In this document: positions 31,545 to 43,244 of the stretch, piece after piece
Layout of the letters: every line of letters begins with the position of its first letter
Position numbering within the stretch: the first letter of the stretch is position 1
NCBI GenBank assembly: GCA_009760855.2
Contig: WPIO01000427.1
Coordinates: 1-48,600, forward strand
Direction of reading: 5' to 3'
Length of the DNA stretch: 48,600 nt
DNA from: Cristatella mucedo
Taxonomy: Eukaryota > Bryozoa > Phylactolaemata > Cristatellidae
Translations under genes and position numbers: made by a program
Notes under the pieces: model-generated
The model's database searches: none
Told to the model about the DNA's origin: nothing
The model's input: only the letters and a program-made list of their open reading frames with translations

Positions 31545-32528
31545 AGATGCTTATGTTTTAATTATCGTGCTAGGCTATTATCAATATACTTTTCTACACA
31601 CCGGTTTTTTCATAATGTCTCCTGTATATTATTGCATTTGTTTTATTCCTTGTTATCACGATTTGTTTCTTCTCTTTGAATTTTGTAGCTGATCTACCAG
31701 CCAGACGTTTGGTTAGTGCCCTTTCGAAACCAGTGAAGGCACCAGAGCTTGCGATGCACTGACTTGTATCGATAGACGACGACCTGCTGTCTTGCATCGT
31801 TTGCAGACAAATTTTCAGTGCAGCCTCTGCTGTGCTTGCCCAGTTGCTGCAGTCGATGTGCAGACCAAGTTTACACGGCAGAGGGGTCAAAGAGCATACT
31901 CTGCCCTGCTTGCAAAGTCGCCACTGTAATCAGTATGCTAAAGCATCACAACGGCTTCATCGCTAACTTGGGAAGACTTACAACAGCTGCGAGAGATGCA
32001 GGCTATTTCCATCTTTGCAGAGAGATCGTAAACCTGACGAGCAGGCAGACGACTGGTGCATGCAGTGCCAGAGATCCGTGTGCTCAGCCTGCTTGCCAGG
32101 CCATAGCCAATGCAACCCGGATCACATGATTGTCGCCATCGATCAGATCAAGAGCATGAGTGAAATGCTGCAAGCAGCTGGACCTGTCAGTGCAGCATGC
32201 CTCGTCATATATCAGCAGCATCACAGATTTGACCAGCGACCCGGATTTCCTGAAACAGCTGGCGACCTTGAGGTTGCGGCTCGAAGAGCTTGACAAGCAG
32301 CTAGAAAGCTTCAGTGAGATACCGGATGCTGAAAATCTTGTGGCTCTGAATGAATCTTTGCCTGACGACTTACACGATGTAATCACTTCATGGATGCGTA
32401 CTAAAGAGCTGACCTGGGGTCATTGTCTGCCAAGAACTGGAGCCCATGCATGCTCTGACTCGAGTTGCTGGCAGCAAAATCTTGCTGACGTTTGTCAGTT
32501 ACATTCTTTGACACCCTTGTCCTTGTAG

Positions 32529-32597
32529 ATCACGTTGACAGAGTTCTAGCAGAAGTTATCGCTTGTAATGATTATGATGTAAGTAGTAATGTCGAAG
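32529..32597 (+). pseudogene. TRIM-like copy 2, 69-nt middle exon
   Basis: Acceptor TTGTCCTTGTAG, phase-1 reading DHVDRVLAEVIACNDYDVSS then NVE, donor GTGAGT. Preceded by a 110-nt intron (32419-32528). Confidence 0.8.
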
Positions 32598-32782
32598 GTG
32601 AGTTCACATTTTCTGAATGCAACTTGCCAGCCCATCAACTTTCAGATTCCTTGCTTGCTAGCCTGCACGGCTGTAAGTAACTCTGCTAGGAATGCATGGT
32701 GGCTTTGCTTCTCATAATTGACAATGCAGCAATTTCTGGGAGACTTTTTGCTGGATTTGCCACATTTGTACTTACCAAATCT

Positions 32783-32945
32783 AGTGCCGTGGTGGTTTTG
32801 CCCTATGGTTAAGGTGCTCGCCACGAACAAGGTCTGGCCGAGGTCGTTGGCTCGAGCTCCTTGGCATATGTGAAGTGCCTGAATAGAGATGAAGTTCTCT
32901 TAGGGCGCTATGCAAATTAATTATATTTTTATATATATTTTCAAT
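32783..32945 (+). mobile_element. SINE-2 with target-site duplication
   Basis: 163 bp flanked by perfect 7-bp direct repeats CAAATCT (32776-32782 and 32946-32952). The sister intron has one AAATCT (44218-44223) and no SINE. A-box-like TGGTTAAGGTGCTC, B-box-like GGCTCGAGCTCC, then a LINE-A-like tail GTGAAGTGCCTGAATAGAGA and an AT-rich end. It sits in intron 2 of TRIM copy 2. Confidence 0.85.
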
Positions 32946-33654
32946 CAAATCTGCATAATTTCATTAAGTTGTGAGGGTGATTTCAGTGCTACACGAAGGA
33001 TAAGGATTCAGTGACTTTCTCCTTTGCCTATGCACCATGCCTATGTGGCTAGCCAAGATGTAGCTAAGAGATGTCTTTGGGTTGGTAGAGAGCCCAGAGT
33101 AGTAATTGCCTGGATGATTAATCAGGCAGGAGGATGGCAGGATTGCTTGTGCCAATGACTAATAGGTCAGTGTATCCATCTCAGGCGGGTCTCGTCGAGA
33201 ACCGTGTTTAAAGTCTGGGCCGGCTGCAACGATCTCACTGCATCATTACGTTTTGAGCCAGCAATTTTCTATTTGTCAGTGCTGCCTGGATACCATTTGC
33301 CGAAAGCCAAAGCATAATTTCCGAAAAATATAATGTACATCTAGCGGGGAAATATCATTGGTTTCATTTCATGACTGCTCTAAATTCGATTTCTAAAGTT
33401 ATTGGTCCCTTCGAAATCTTGTGTTTGCAATTTCAGCGAGTATTGTTAAATTAAAAATATTGAGATGCGTTTTTAGTCGGCTTTTCAAAAGTATGCTTAG
33501 GGTTTCCGTGCTGCCAGTACTCAAGCTCCTCCTTTTAATTGACGGCTTCTTTGGTAGATGTTATGGTTGCATCCTCACACTTATGGTCCTGCTACACATG
33601 TCAGTAGCATTCGACTCAATCTATCATTAGATCATTCTTGGACGTCACGGTACT

Positions 33655-34125
33655 TTTGATTTTGATGAGATTCTTGACGATTCGAATTAAGCTGCTATCG
33701 TTATCAGCAACTAAAGCTCTGGTTGAGCAGCCGGGTTGTTTGGGTCCCACCAGTGTGATCGTGTTTCGTCCATCAGCTGACTGCACACCGAGGACGTCAA
33801 GCCGTCCTAAGCTATTGCCTAATTACTTATTGGTTTTCCTCTGTTTTTTTCCTGATTCAACCTAACTTGCTGTCTTTGCCATTCAAATAAATAAACAAAT
33901 AAATAAATAAACAAATAAATCAAATAAATAAACAAATAAAATCACACTACACCAAAAGCTTCAGGGGATTAAATTTGAGTTCATTAGATCATTGGACAGG
34001 CTCCCATGTAATTCTTCATAGTTGTGCATGTAGAGAACACTTTGGTCTGGTAATGCAACATTTCATGAATCAGTGACAAGACTACGAATGGGCTGTGTGG
34101 CGTACGTATTAGCTCGCCATTTTGT
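33655..34125. mobile_element. Unidentified insertion ending in AAATAAAC-type microsatellite
   Basis: The sister intron (near 46215-46245) goes directly from TTCTTGGACGTCAC to TAGCTGAGATTTAGCTTGGC. Here about 470 bp separate the equivalent points. The insertion contains a simple AAATAAAC/AAATAAAT repeat at 33883-33945, as in the 3' ends of some LINEs, then about 180 bp of other sequence. No protein motif is seen. Confidence 0.45.
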
Positions 34126-34484
34126 AGCGGCTAAGATTTAGTTTGACATGAACAGGTGAGGGAGGGGAGATAGGCTCCACGTGTGAAAATCTGAAAATAC
34201 ATAAACGCATGTTGCCTAATGTACAGGCAAGTAAGGAAAAATCATTTTATTATATAAACCTCATTTTATCCTATTAATAGCAAATATTTAAAGACGATAT
34301 ACAAACGACTTGATATGGCATGTATCCATAAACCTTTATTTTAATTACAACAACCAAACTGTGATTAACGCATTGTACTCTAACCTGTCAGAGTGTGGCA
34401 GCAAGCTCGTTGCTTGCAGCCGGTAGCAAATATATGTTCAATGTGCAGCATAGGAAGTATTCTAATGAATAGGAGATATTCGTG

Positions 34485-34575
34485 AATTCCCTTTGCAGCA
34501 AATGTAAAGCACCGAGACAGAGAGTGAGTTCTCTGAGGGTTCTTTATCAAGTGCAATATTAATATTATTACCATT
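34485..34575 (+). mobile_element. LINE-A 3' tip inserted before exon 3 of TRIM copy 2
   Basis: A 91-bp insertion (CCCTTTGCAGCAAATGTAAA, hairpin, ATT tail) between GAGATATTCGTG and GCTAGATAGCAGAC. In the sister these flanks are nearly joined near 46625-46660. Confidence 0.85.
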
Positions 34576-35612
34576 AGCTAGATAGCAGACACACTCTGCA
34601 CAGACAGCTCACGTTTGCTGATTGCATTTACAGATCCTGGGATCTGCTGCTGGCTGCGGTGCAGCACGGCCTGAAGGAAAACAGTCAGAGCGGCAGAGTG
34701 CTGAGCTTCTGGAAACCTGCGAGGTGGAGCAGCGGAGTGGGCGACTGGTTCACTGCAGTGCAGTCTCTGCAAGGCGGACGTGCTGCTGTAGGCTTGAACT
34801 ACTCACAGCTCATCCTGCTGCTCAGACGCAGCAGTTCTGCTGCTGAACGCCTGTGCTCACAGATCGTCTGGCTGCTCAGACGAAGCTCTGCTGCTGCTGC
34901 TGGAGGGGGCGAGTGGCTCGAGGATGGACGTGTCGCTGTGCTGCCCTGGTCTCGTTGGAAGCTGTCTGTGCTCGGTGACCTGCTTGTTGTAACCCAGGGC
35001 TTGTTTTGCTCAGGGCTGCAGCTGAGCTCTGGGCGGCTGCAGCACAGCAGCGAGTACGAGTATTGCATATTCAGTGCAGCTGTCACTACTGCAGCTCTGG
35101 TCACTACTAGCTGCAGCACGGTGGAGGTGGACGATGGTAGAGAGTACGTAGTGAACAGCTGCAGCCACTGAAGTAACAGTCAAGGGAGACATGAACTGAG
35201 CAGCGAGGAGCAAGCGCAGGGCGTCTGTGTAGCAGGCGGCCTCTCTCACGTGGCTGTGCAAGAGCTGCAGGAGGGAGACAGGAGAAGTGAATGCGTGTGG
35301 GCGCTCTGTGCAGAGACCGGTGGGATGTGGCAGCAGCAGGTCCTCTCCTACAGCAGCCACGGATTGTAGGAGCAGCCTTGGTATCTATCACTAGGCAGAG
35401 GGCAGAGGGCAGAGGACCATGCTAGCCGTGCTGGGCTGGAACATGCAGACTGTGAGAGTGTACCCTGCACCAGCTGTTGCAGCTGAGAGCAGACGATGAA
35501 GGGAAGGCAGCTGCAGCATTGCAGCTCTGGGAGGCAGCTACCTAGCTCTGCATGGCTCTCGGCTTCTTATGACTGCCTGTCACGTACCTGTATTCTTACC
35601 TTGTAACTAATT

Positions 35613-35618
35613 AATAAA
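35613..35618 (+). terminator. Poly(A) signal of TRIM copy 2
   Basis: AATAAA about 115 bp after the lost stop. In the intact gene the equivalent position reads TATAAA-like (near 47787), a weaker signal. Confidence 0.6.
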
Positions 35619-35924
35619 ATATCCGTGATTTATCGACTCCAGCAATTTGTAGCACGAGCTTAAATCACGAGCAGCTGTAATCAGTTGCAGCAATAGTGTT
35701 GCAGAAAAGCTGCCAGCGTTTGGTCGACGTTAAGTTAGGATACTTTCTTTGGGCCGCGAAGGCCCTCTAGCAAGGTGGTCGCTCTTCACGACTGTGGTCC
35801 TGCAGGCGGCGATCCTTCGCTTCCCTGCAACTGGTGATTTCCTTTCCGGCCCTTCTGCCCCTTTGCAAAAGTAGCTGTTAACTCAGGTAGTATTCATATT
35901 ATAGTATTAACATATCGCTGTATT

Positions 35925-36470
35925 CTGGCGTTTTTTAAGCGCATTTGTCGCAGAGTGTGCGGTCATATGTAATAAATAAATAACCTTTTCGAACAGCATT
36001 TCTTTTGTTCCTTGGTGGAGTGCACTGGATTGTGGTGGACTGGCGTAGATTGTCGTGGATTTCGGTATTGGCCTTGGCACTGCAATCTTATTACAGTGGA
36101 CTTCGTGAGAGCTCTGGAGCGGAATCATGCGAAACTTTCTGGGTACATTGTTTGTGGAGCTTAGTTTGATAGTCCAAGCTTTTTGCCGCTGTGAGCAACT
36201 AATTTTTGGTGGATTTGACGGGAACTAGAATGGATCGTGGTGGATTTCGGTTTATTGTGGTACAAGCTTCCTCTGTCAAAACTCATTGACTTAAGTGGGT
36301 CTGTGTGAAGTGACGCAACATTTGGTGGAGAGATAAATTTGAACGTTTGATACAATATCAGCACAAAATTTGAGCTCGGCAAAGCTAACGTCCGGTCGTG
36401 GTTAGCCTAATTAGAGTGGCTTGCAGTGGATTTCGGTGGAGTGCAGTAATTTGCCGAACCATAATTCCCC
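35925..36470. mobile_element. Half-copy of the fold-back element (right-arm type)
   Basis: Aligns in direct orientation with 9405-9879: GTCGCAGAGTGT, GTGGACTTCGTGAGA, GGAAT-A-GCGAAA-TTTCTGGGTACAT, GATTTGACGGGAACTAGAATG and GATACAATATCAGC. Ends near GCAGTAATTTGCCGAACC. The opposite arm is absent. Confidence 0.75.
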
Positions 36471-36814
36471 GAACCCTGCAGCAATTACCAGGTCATATGG
36501 TAGGTAGCTAGTAGGTCAGAGATCATCGAGGGGCTGAGAATTCATGCTCAGCAGCTCAGTTTCACTTCCCTCTTTGCATCGGCAGCTGCTGTCTGAGGTA
36601 GGTCGCACTGGCAGCGGTTTTGGCACACCGTGTATTCGTCGATCGTAATAACGTGTACGCAATAATGCTTCTTTGTGCTGCTTGCGGCATGTGGAAAGAG
36701 CCTGTATATACGATTATGGGCCAAACTATCAGTGGGCTCAGGCAAGCTACAAAGTATCTGTAGCACTGGCTGAGTGCAGATAGCTAAACTCTGCCAGACG
36801 TAATGCCTATTGAA
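36471..36814. other. No recognised feature
   Basis: Non-coding interval. Confidence 0.4.
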
Positions 36815-36915
36815 AGCTGCTTAGGCTGTGAGTGTGCTAAATAAAACTCTCCTGCCTAACACCCACATTGTCTGTATGACTTTGTGGAGTTAGACAGAGA
36901 TACATTACATTACAT
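36815..36915 (+). mobile_element. LINE-B 3' tip
   Basis: GAAAGCTGCTTAGGCTGTGA through TGACTTTGTGGAGTTA to a (ATTAC)3 tail, matching 4405-4515. Confidence 0.85.
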
Positions 36916-37084
36916 TAAACGCTGCGTGCTTTGCTGCAGCACATATCTTCATAAGATTGCTATGTTGCATTCGCCAAATTGCTAACTCAGTACCTTGACC
37001 TCAGAGAATGCCGACGTAAGTAAAGTCCCTGCTTGTTTTCCATAATCCTCTGCCGTTATTTGATAATGTCAAACGCCATATTCT

Positions 37085-37560
37085 TTCTAACGCTGACCCA
37101 CAAGGCCAGCCACGGCTTGGCTCCTTCATACCTAGCTGAGCTGCTGCATCAGTTTCAGCCTGTTTGCGCTTTCAGGTCCTGTGTCGACAATAAATTAGCT
37201 GTCCCACTCCTCTGCTTAAAGACAGTTGGCGACAGAAGCTTTAGCTCTACAGGTCCTATACTGTGGAACTGGCTTCCACAATTCTTACGCAATGATAACT
37301 ACTCTCCTACTGCCAACTATGGCACATCCTTTTCAGAGGTCCTGAGCTGCTACTTCTATGCTACACACTACCTCAACTGCTCTCCTGACTCTGCCATGCG
37401 TCCCACTTTCTCTTTGTTGCGTGTGACGGTCTGTTGGCTACCGAATGGGTATTGAAAGCCGCCTAGGCTGTGAGTGCGCTAGACAAAACTCTCCTGCGTA
37501 ACACCCACATGGTCTTTATGACTATGTGGAGTTACAGACCGAGATACATTACATTACATT
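37085..37560 (+). mobile_element. LINE-B 3' fragment
   Basis: The coding end LTHKASHGLAPSYLAELLHQ, VDNKLAVPLLCLKTVGDRSF and LWNWLPQFLRND stays open to near 37455, then the non-coding end and (ATTAC)n tail. About 90% like 4040-4515 by eye. Confidence 0.88.
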
Positions 37561-37562
37561 TT

Positions 37563-37800
37563 CGAGTGCCTCTCGCCTGGACCTAAGCACTGCATTTAAA
37601 CGATTCAGATCCTATCTCAGTTGAAAACCTAGCTTAAAACAAGCACAATTTAGGCTTTTACTTCAATGCTGATGACATACAGCTGTAAACGTGCTTTGAT
37701 ACCTCGAAGCCGTCCATTATGGCAAATTCTATATGCAACCGAGCTGCATATTTTGCTGATATCCATACGTAGATGGCAGCAATCTTTAATCGAATTGAAA
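37563..37800 (+). mobile_element. Old LINE-A internal fragment
   Basis: Diverged RT region: TCAGATCCTATCTCAGTTGA, then AAGCACAATTTAGGCTTTTACTTC-like and GCTGATGACATACAGCTGTA (the YADD-coding stretch). Joined directly to the end of LINE-B. Confidence 0.65.
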
Positions 37801-38079
37801 AATTATAAAGCAAAGAAACAGGTTGAATAATGTGATTCTGACATTTGTAAGCTTAATGCGAAAATTTGAATCAGCCTTCATGTCTCACGTAACATAAGCA
37901 CGAAGTATACTTGAAGAACAAGGCGTAAGGCAGCCATCGGGGGGGGGGGAGGTGACCTGTAACCGAGGGCACACCTCTTAGACAGAGAGCTCGTCATCGG
38001 CGATCTCATGTGTATTTCAATAATAACCATTTTAAAAAGTGGCTTGACTTTCACTGGAAATCTATTTGCTGCCTAGGCC

Positions 38080-38640
38080 GTCAGACAGTGTCCTTGTACT
38101 GCCTGAAGTCCGAGCCTCCAAGAATTTAGTGCTCTGATGCAGCCATTGACTTCTAGGCACTACTTGCCTACTTAACCTTCATAAAAGGACCCCAGTATAC
38201 ATTTTTAGCGCTTCTGTCTCGCGACGGGTGGAAGCAGATGCTGGGCCCGGATTAGTAGAGCTAAATGACTTCAGCCCAATGGTTAAAGACTTAAATTGAT
38301 CCCAGAGTGGCTTGGAAGAGTGCTATCGAAGATGCTAGTTAGCAGGCGAGTGATTCTGTTTGGTAGGAGCTCGAGAAGCCAGCACCCCCTGCTTTCAAAC
38401 GAATCGAACGGTCCAGAAACTTCATCTAACATCTCAAGACTCCTCAGGGTAAGATGCTCTCATTTTGCGACCTAGGTCACGGGTTCTATTCGCGAAGTAG
38501 GCAGTTTTTCATTGCCCACTGACAGATGAAGAGGTAGCGGCCAAGACTTATCTGCTGCTACATATCCTTTGATTGAGGCTGCTTTGTAAGAAAACCGTAA
38601 CTCTGTGCTTTTACTCGTAGCATTGTCACTTATCTCACCT
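38080..38640. repeat. Dispersed repeat, copy 2 of 2
   Basis: Matches 5151-6130 in blocks. It lacks the SINE-1 and the ~320-bp stretch present there, so it shows the pre-insertion state of the SINE. Confidence 0.55.
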
Positions 38641-38967
38641 TGCGTAGTCACATTGCTCACTTAGCCGCATGGAAATATGTAGAACATATCACCTAGGTGA
38701 TCTGTAATTGATTTATTCTAGATTTTAGTCTGTAAATGCCTTGTGACTCACTGCATAGTCATTACCATTATTATTATTATCATCACGTCATATAGAGTCT
38801 ATCTGCTTGATTCCACCTGATGCCACTGCAGCTTTTTTGGGACATTAATTGTGTCTATTTTGAGCATCAGGATTCTTGCGATTTATAAGCAGGCATACTT
38901 GCAGCAGAGATCAGGACACCCAGAGGGAATTTACCAGCACATGAGTGGTTTAGATCCTCTACCAGTC

Positions 38968-38998
<31 letters not shown>

Positions 38999-39475
38999 TT
39001 CACTTGATAAAGCACCCTCAGAGAACTTAATCTCTCTCTAGGCGCTTTACATTTTCTGTAAAGTGAAATGCAATTGAATGGCAAGTAAAATCATGCTTGA
39101 AAAAACAAACGAAATAATATGGTTAGGGGTGACATGCACAGGGTCAGCATGCAAATGTGGTTAGTGGCGGCATACACAGTGTCAGCACGCATAAGCACAT
39201 CAAGGACGAATCACAGGGATCCACTAAATGCTGTCCTAAATAGGTGTGTTTTTAGGTTCCTTTTAAATGTGGTCAGGTCAGGGGATGTTCTGACGTAGGT
39301 CGGGAGGGAGTTCCAGGCTTTGGGAGCATATTAACTAAATGCACGGTCTCCAAAGCATTTAAGGTTTGTATGAGGTATTTCTAGACTGTTGGATTCCGAA
39401 AAGCGAGTGGTACGATGCTTAGCCTGATGGGGTAGTATATCTGACAGATAGGCCCTAGTCATAGAATGAAGGTAT
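38968..39475 (-). mobile_element. LINE-A 3' fragment
   Basis: (ATA)n tail, hairpin (AAAGCACCCTCAGAGAACTT on +), non-coding end and the coding end up to SMTRAYLSDILPHQAKHRTT read on -. Confidence 0.88.
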
Positions 39476-40198
39476 AATGCAGATATAGAATAGTACAGAG
39501 CGTACGTGCAGTGTACATCAACTTCATGAATGTGGCCGGTCAAACACGAGTCTTTCCAACGGCTCTACCAAGCCCACCTTTTCCTTACAAATCGAATTTC
39601 CTCCCACCTTTGAAGTGTCAGTCTTGCAGTTAAGAACAAGTTAGGCTATCGTGTATAAGCAGATGGCACACTGCTAGAACTGCGCTTCCATCACATGTGA
39701 TCTTTCAGCACCTCAAACTGTCACTGCCCTTGTAACTTGCACTGCAAACATTATCATTTATATGGCAGTCGGGCTAATCCAATTAGATGATGTGACGAAT
39801 CTACCTGCCTTGCAATTAAGGACAACGGCTATATCACTCCTAAACTGGAAAGCCTGGTGCCTTAAAAAGGCTCGGCCTTCATGTCCCTTGTAATATCACC
39901 TCCACGGTAAAGTTTTCCTACTTTCATTTTCTTTATCTGGTAAAACCCCAGCCTAGAAAGCCGCCCCAGGCCAATTTGAATTTCATTTAGGCCACCTTAA
40001 GTGGCTCCTTAAAGGCTGTTTAGCCCTCCCAATAAAATTTTCGCAACTTGTGCAAACTTGACTTTCGTCTTATTACAATTGCAAAAATTTGGCTTGCTGA
40101 GACCAGGATTCCATGCCAAGATGGTATTTTCCTTTTGCTAAATCCTGTCATGATTTTTCTAGTCCCTTACTAGCAGTTCTTCTGGCCAGTGTATAAAA
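39476..40198. other. No recognised feature
   Basis: Non-coding; nothing recognised. Confidence 0.4.
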
Positions 40199-40335
40199 GT
40201 TTGCAGCTAGTGCAAATCTCTGCAGCTATACTTACTTGTTGCAAATATTAGAAGCTCCGCGCTGTAGCTCTTGCTGACCTGCTGTGGTTACTTCAAGCCG
40301 GCTATCGACTTCTCACTTAGAAGTGCTTCTATTTT
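40199..40335 (+). mobile_element. Old LINE-A fragment beside microsatellite
   Basis: TTGCAGCTAGTGCAAATCTC, a GACCTGCTGTGGTTAC-type block and ATCGACTTCTCACTTAGAAG correspond to the RT C-terminal region (QLVQNSAARL ... VKQRIDFKVLSL). Confidence 0.6.
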
Positions 40336-40350
40336 TTTGGTCGGGAATTA

Positions 40351-40401
40351 TATACACACACACACACACACACACACGCGCGCGCACACACACACACACG
40401 C

Positions 40402-40499
<98 letters not shown>

Positions 40500-40540
40500 G
40501 TATATATATATATGTATATAGATATATATATATATATGAA
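40351..40540. repeat. (CA)n microsatellite running into (TA)n
   Basis: Almost pure CA from 40353 to about 40488 with a short CG interruption near 40378-40385, then TA/TATG repeats to about 40538. ORFs over it are artefacts. Confidence 0.97.
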
Positions 40541-40545
40541 TTTAA

Positions 40546-41964
40546 TTTCTCAGGCATTTAATGGAATCAGCTTTCCTTCTGATGCTCTCTTGTGCAGCAT
40601 CTTCCAGCAGTATCTATGCTGCTACTTGTTTGCTACAGTGTATGCAATAGATTTATTGAGCAACAGCTTCTTCTCCAGTTGATCTGCTCTTTTAGCTGTT
40701 CTTCTTCAAACCTAAATGACATCTTATATTGACCTCGTCTGATTTTCCCATGAAGCCAAAATCAGAGTAAAGATTCACGACTGACAGTGTAACATCGTCT
40801 GGCACTATAACTTCGTCTGATTTTACATTTCACATGCAGTCTACGAGCTACCTATTACTCATAGTATTTGCTGTATTCGTGTGCACTGTCATTGACCTCA
40901 CTGTGCATACTGTAATCGTGCATTTCGCCTTCAATCTTTTGGAATTCTTTTCCCCAGCATTTATCAATGTGTGTGGACGTTGCTTATGCTGCTAAGAAAG
41001 TTTTAAGTTAGTCCTATTGCAGGAATTGCATGCTAATATTCGCAGCTTTTTATCATGCCAGGTTCTACAGCAAATGCAGTCACCGAATCAGAATTATCGC
41101 TTGCATTAGCATTTATGACTAGCACTCAGTGGCCAAGTTAAAGGGGCATGGTGATAATTCCCCCACCCCCCTGGAGAAATGAATGTTCCTTAATCCTGGG
41201 GCAAATTTCTTCCCACGCGATGAGTGGGAGGTGTGATTAGACGCAAAAGAAACTAATCGAGTAGAATTTTCAATTTTTCCATTAACTGTTTTTATGTGCT
41301 GCGTATGTCATTGTCTGAAAGAGCCTGGAGCTCTCCTTCCTTAACCTGAAAATCTTGTCTCCTGACCCCTGAAAGCACTGCGGTCCCATCCTGGATAAAA
41401 AGCCCTTCGGTATATCTACACTTGCAGCCGCATGTTTGCCACATGCACTTCAACAATGGCCACCTGATTGACTATGGCTTTATGCAGTGTTAAAGTCTTC
41501 CCGGAGCTTTCAAACGAATGCAATTGATACCACAGTAAACGAAACAGTCCAACACACAATTTCTTTAACACGACACTCCCAGCATGGGAGTACAAACACC
41601 AAATCTAGTAGGATGTGTCCCCCCCCCCAGATTAGCCACCACTTCTTATATTCAGACAGTCATGGACTCAACGAGTTTCAGAGTTATGTCGGATGGTATA
41701 GCATGCCATACTGCTTGGAGTTTGTCCCAAAATTTGCTGCTCAACTTAAGCATTATGCTTTGCATAAATATCCCGTCGAAGCCTGAAATTAGCGCCTAGC
41801 AGTCGCAGTGCACAGGGTACAGTAACGTCTGCCAGGATAGGCAGGTAGCCATCTTGATCCATTTTGCCCTCAATGAGGAGAAGAGTCGAATATGGGCGCT
41901 TTTAAAGGAAAAATTTTATTTTGTCCTTGTGATCCATCTTTATTGTTCCTGGACAGGCAGTTAT
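40546..41964. other. No recognised feature
   Basis: Non-coding flank upstream of the duplicated TRIM segment; short ORFs have no recognisable domain. Confidence 0.4.
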
Positions 41965-42148
41965 GGGATGCAGATGCTTTAATTGTTGTGCTAGGCTATT
42001 ATCGATATGCTTTTCTATATACCAGTTCCATAAGTGTCTGATATACCCTATTTTTTTCATTCCTTGATATCTTAATTTGTCTCCGTGATTAACTTTTATA
42101 GCTGATTTAGCAGCCAGCCTCTTGGTTAGTGCCTTTTTGAGAACAGCC

Positions 42149-43244
42149 ATGGCACAACTGTTTCCAATGTACCGACTTGCATCGATGGACGAACGCCTGC
42201 TGTCTTGCATCGCCTGTGGACAAATTGCAGAGGAGCCTCTGCTTCTGCGCTGCTTGCATAGCTGCTGCAGTCGCTGTGCAGATCAAGCATGCACAGCAGA
42301 GGGCTCAAAGAGCATGCTCTGCCCTGCTTGCAAAGTAGTCACCGACATCAGTATACCGAAGCATCACAACAGCTTCATTGCCAACTTGGGGAGACTTACA
42401 ACAGCTGTACGAGATGCAGGCAATTGCACTGTTTGCAGAGAGGATGACAAACCAGACGAGCAGGCAGACGACTGGTGCATGCAGTGCCAGAGATCCGTGT
42501 GCTCAGCCTGCTTGCCAGGCCATAGCCGATGCAACCCCGATCACGTGATTGTCGCCATCGATCAGATCAAGAACATGAGTGAAATGCTGCAAGCCTCAGG
42601 GCACATGCAGTGCCTGCTGCACCAGAAGCCTCTCGATCTGCTGTGCTTTGACTGCAAGAAAGCCAAGTGCACCGACTGCCTCACACAGTGCCTGGGCCCG
42701 CGACACTCGGTTGTACAGATGCTAAAAGAACCAAAAGCCGAAGCTTTTTTGAAGGATGCACGAGAGAGTATACAGCATCTTCTTCAGGGTGTAAATGCAA
42801 AGTCAGCACAGCTGCTTTGGGCCAGAAGTCTGGTCAGCAACATCCGATCGGCTCGTGCCATTCACCTAGATGAGCTGAAAACCAAGAAGAAGTATGCTAT
42901 GGATGCTGTAAGCAAAAGCTTTAAAGAGGCAAAGAGCAAGGTCAAGGACTGCTATGACCAGCTCGAGGAGAGTGCTGTGGCCCTGCAAAGCATGGCCGAG
43001 CAGCTGAACCTGTCAGTGCAGCATGCCTCAGCATACATCAGCAGCATCACAGATTTGGCCCGCGACCCGGATTTCCTGGACCAGCAGGCGACCTTAAGGT
43101 TGCGGCTCGAAGTGCTTGACAAGCAGCTGGATAGCTTCAGAGAGACACCGAATGCTGAAAAGCTTGTCGCTCTGAATGGATCTTTGCCTGATAACTTAGA
43201 CGATGTGGTCGCTTCATGGATGGGAGCTCCAGAGCTTACCTCAG
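42149..43244 (+). CDS. Intact TRIM-like gene, exon 1 (RING, B-boxes, coiled coil)
   Basis: 1096 nt, ends in phase 1 at CTCAG/GTAGCT. The frame stays open into the intron to 43336, so an unspliced transcript would add about 30 unrelated residues. The sequence YDQLEESAVALQSMAEQLNL lies in the coiled coil. The donor is conserved in copy 3 (ACAG/GTAGCC) and weakened in copy 2. Confidence 0.85.

Larger units (their letters stand above)
31705..35499 (+). pseudogene. TRIM-like copy 2, RING/B-box/coiled-coil/propeller (broken)
   Basis: Sister of the intact gene. The start codon is lost (AAGG where the sister has ATGG), a stop appears in the N-terminal region, and the RING is frameshifted although CPACKVAT-like and CMQCQRSVCSACLPGHS blocks survive. 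About 410 bp, covering B-box 2 and most of the coiled coil (sister 42595-43000), are deleted near 32172. Exon 1 ends about 32418 with a weak donor (GGTCATT). Exon 2 is 32529-32597. Exon 3 (34634-35499) lacks its first ~100 nt and then reads QHGLKENSQSGRVLSFWKPA and on to VVNSCSH, stop at 35169-35171. Later frame breaks follow up to the equivalent TGA at 35497-35499. Confidence 0.85.
31545..35850 (+). repeat. Segmental duplication, copy 1 (partner 41965-48500)
   Basis: From about 31545 (GCTTATGTTTTAATTATCGT, TGCTAGGCTATTATC) to about 35850 (GGTCGACGTTA, GGGCCGCGAAGGCCCTCT), exons, introns and flanks align with 41965-48500 in the same order and orientation. Some exon blocks are identical over about 65 bp (e.g. 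32041-32104 with 42464-42527). The length difference is explained by separate insertions in each copy. Confidence 0.85.

Noticed and set aside
40271-40682. His/Thr- and Tyr/Ile-rich ORFs, and Cys/Val-rich ones on the other strand
   Set aside because: Translations of the CA/TA microsatellite.
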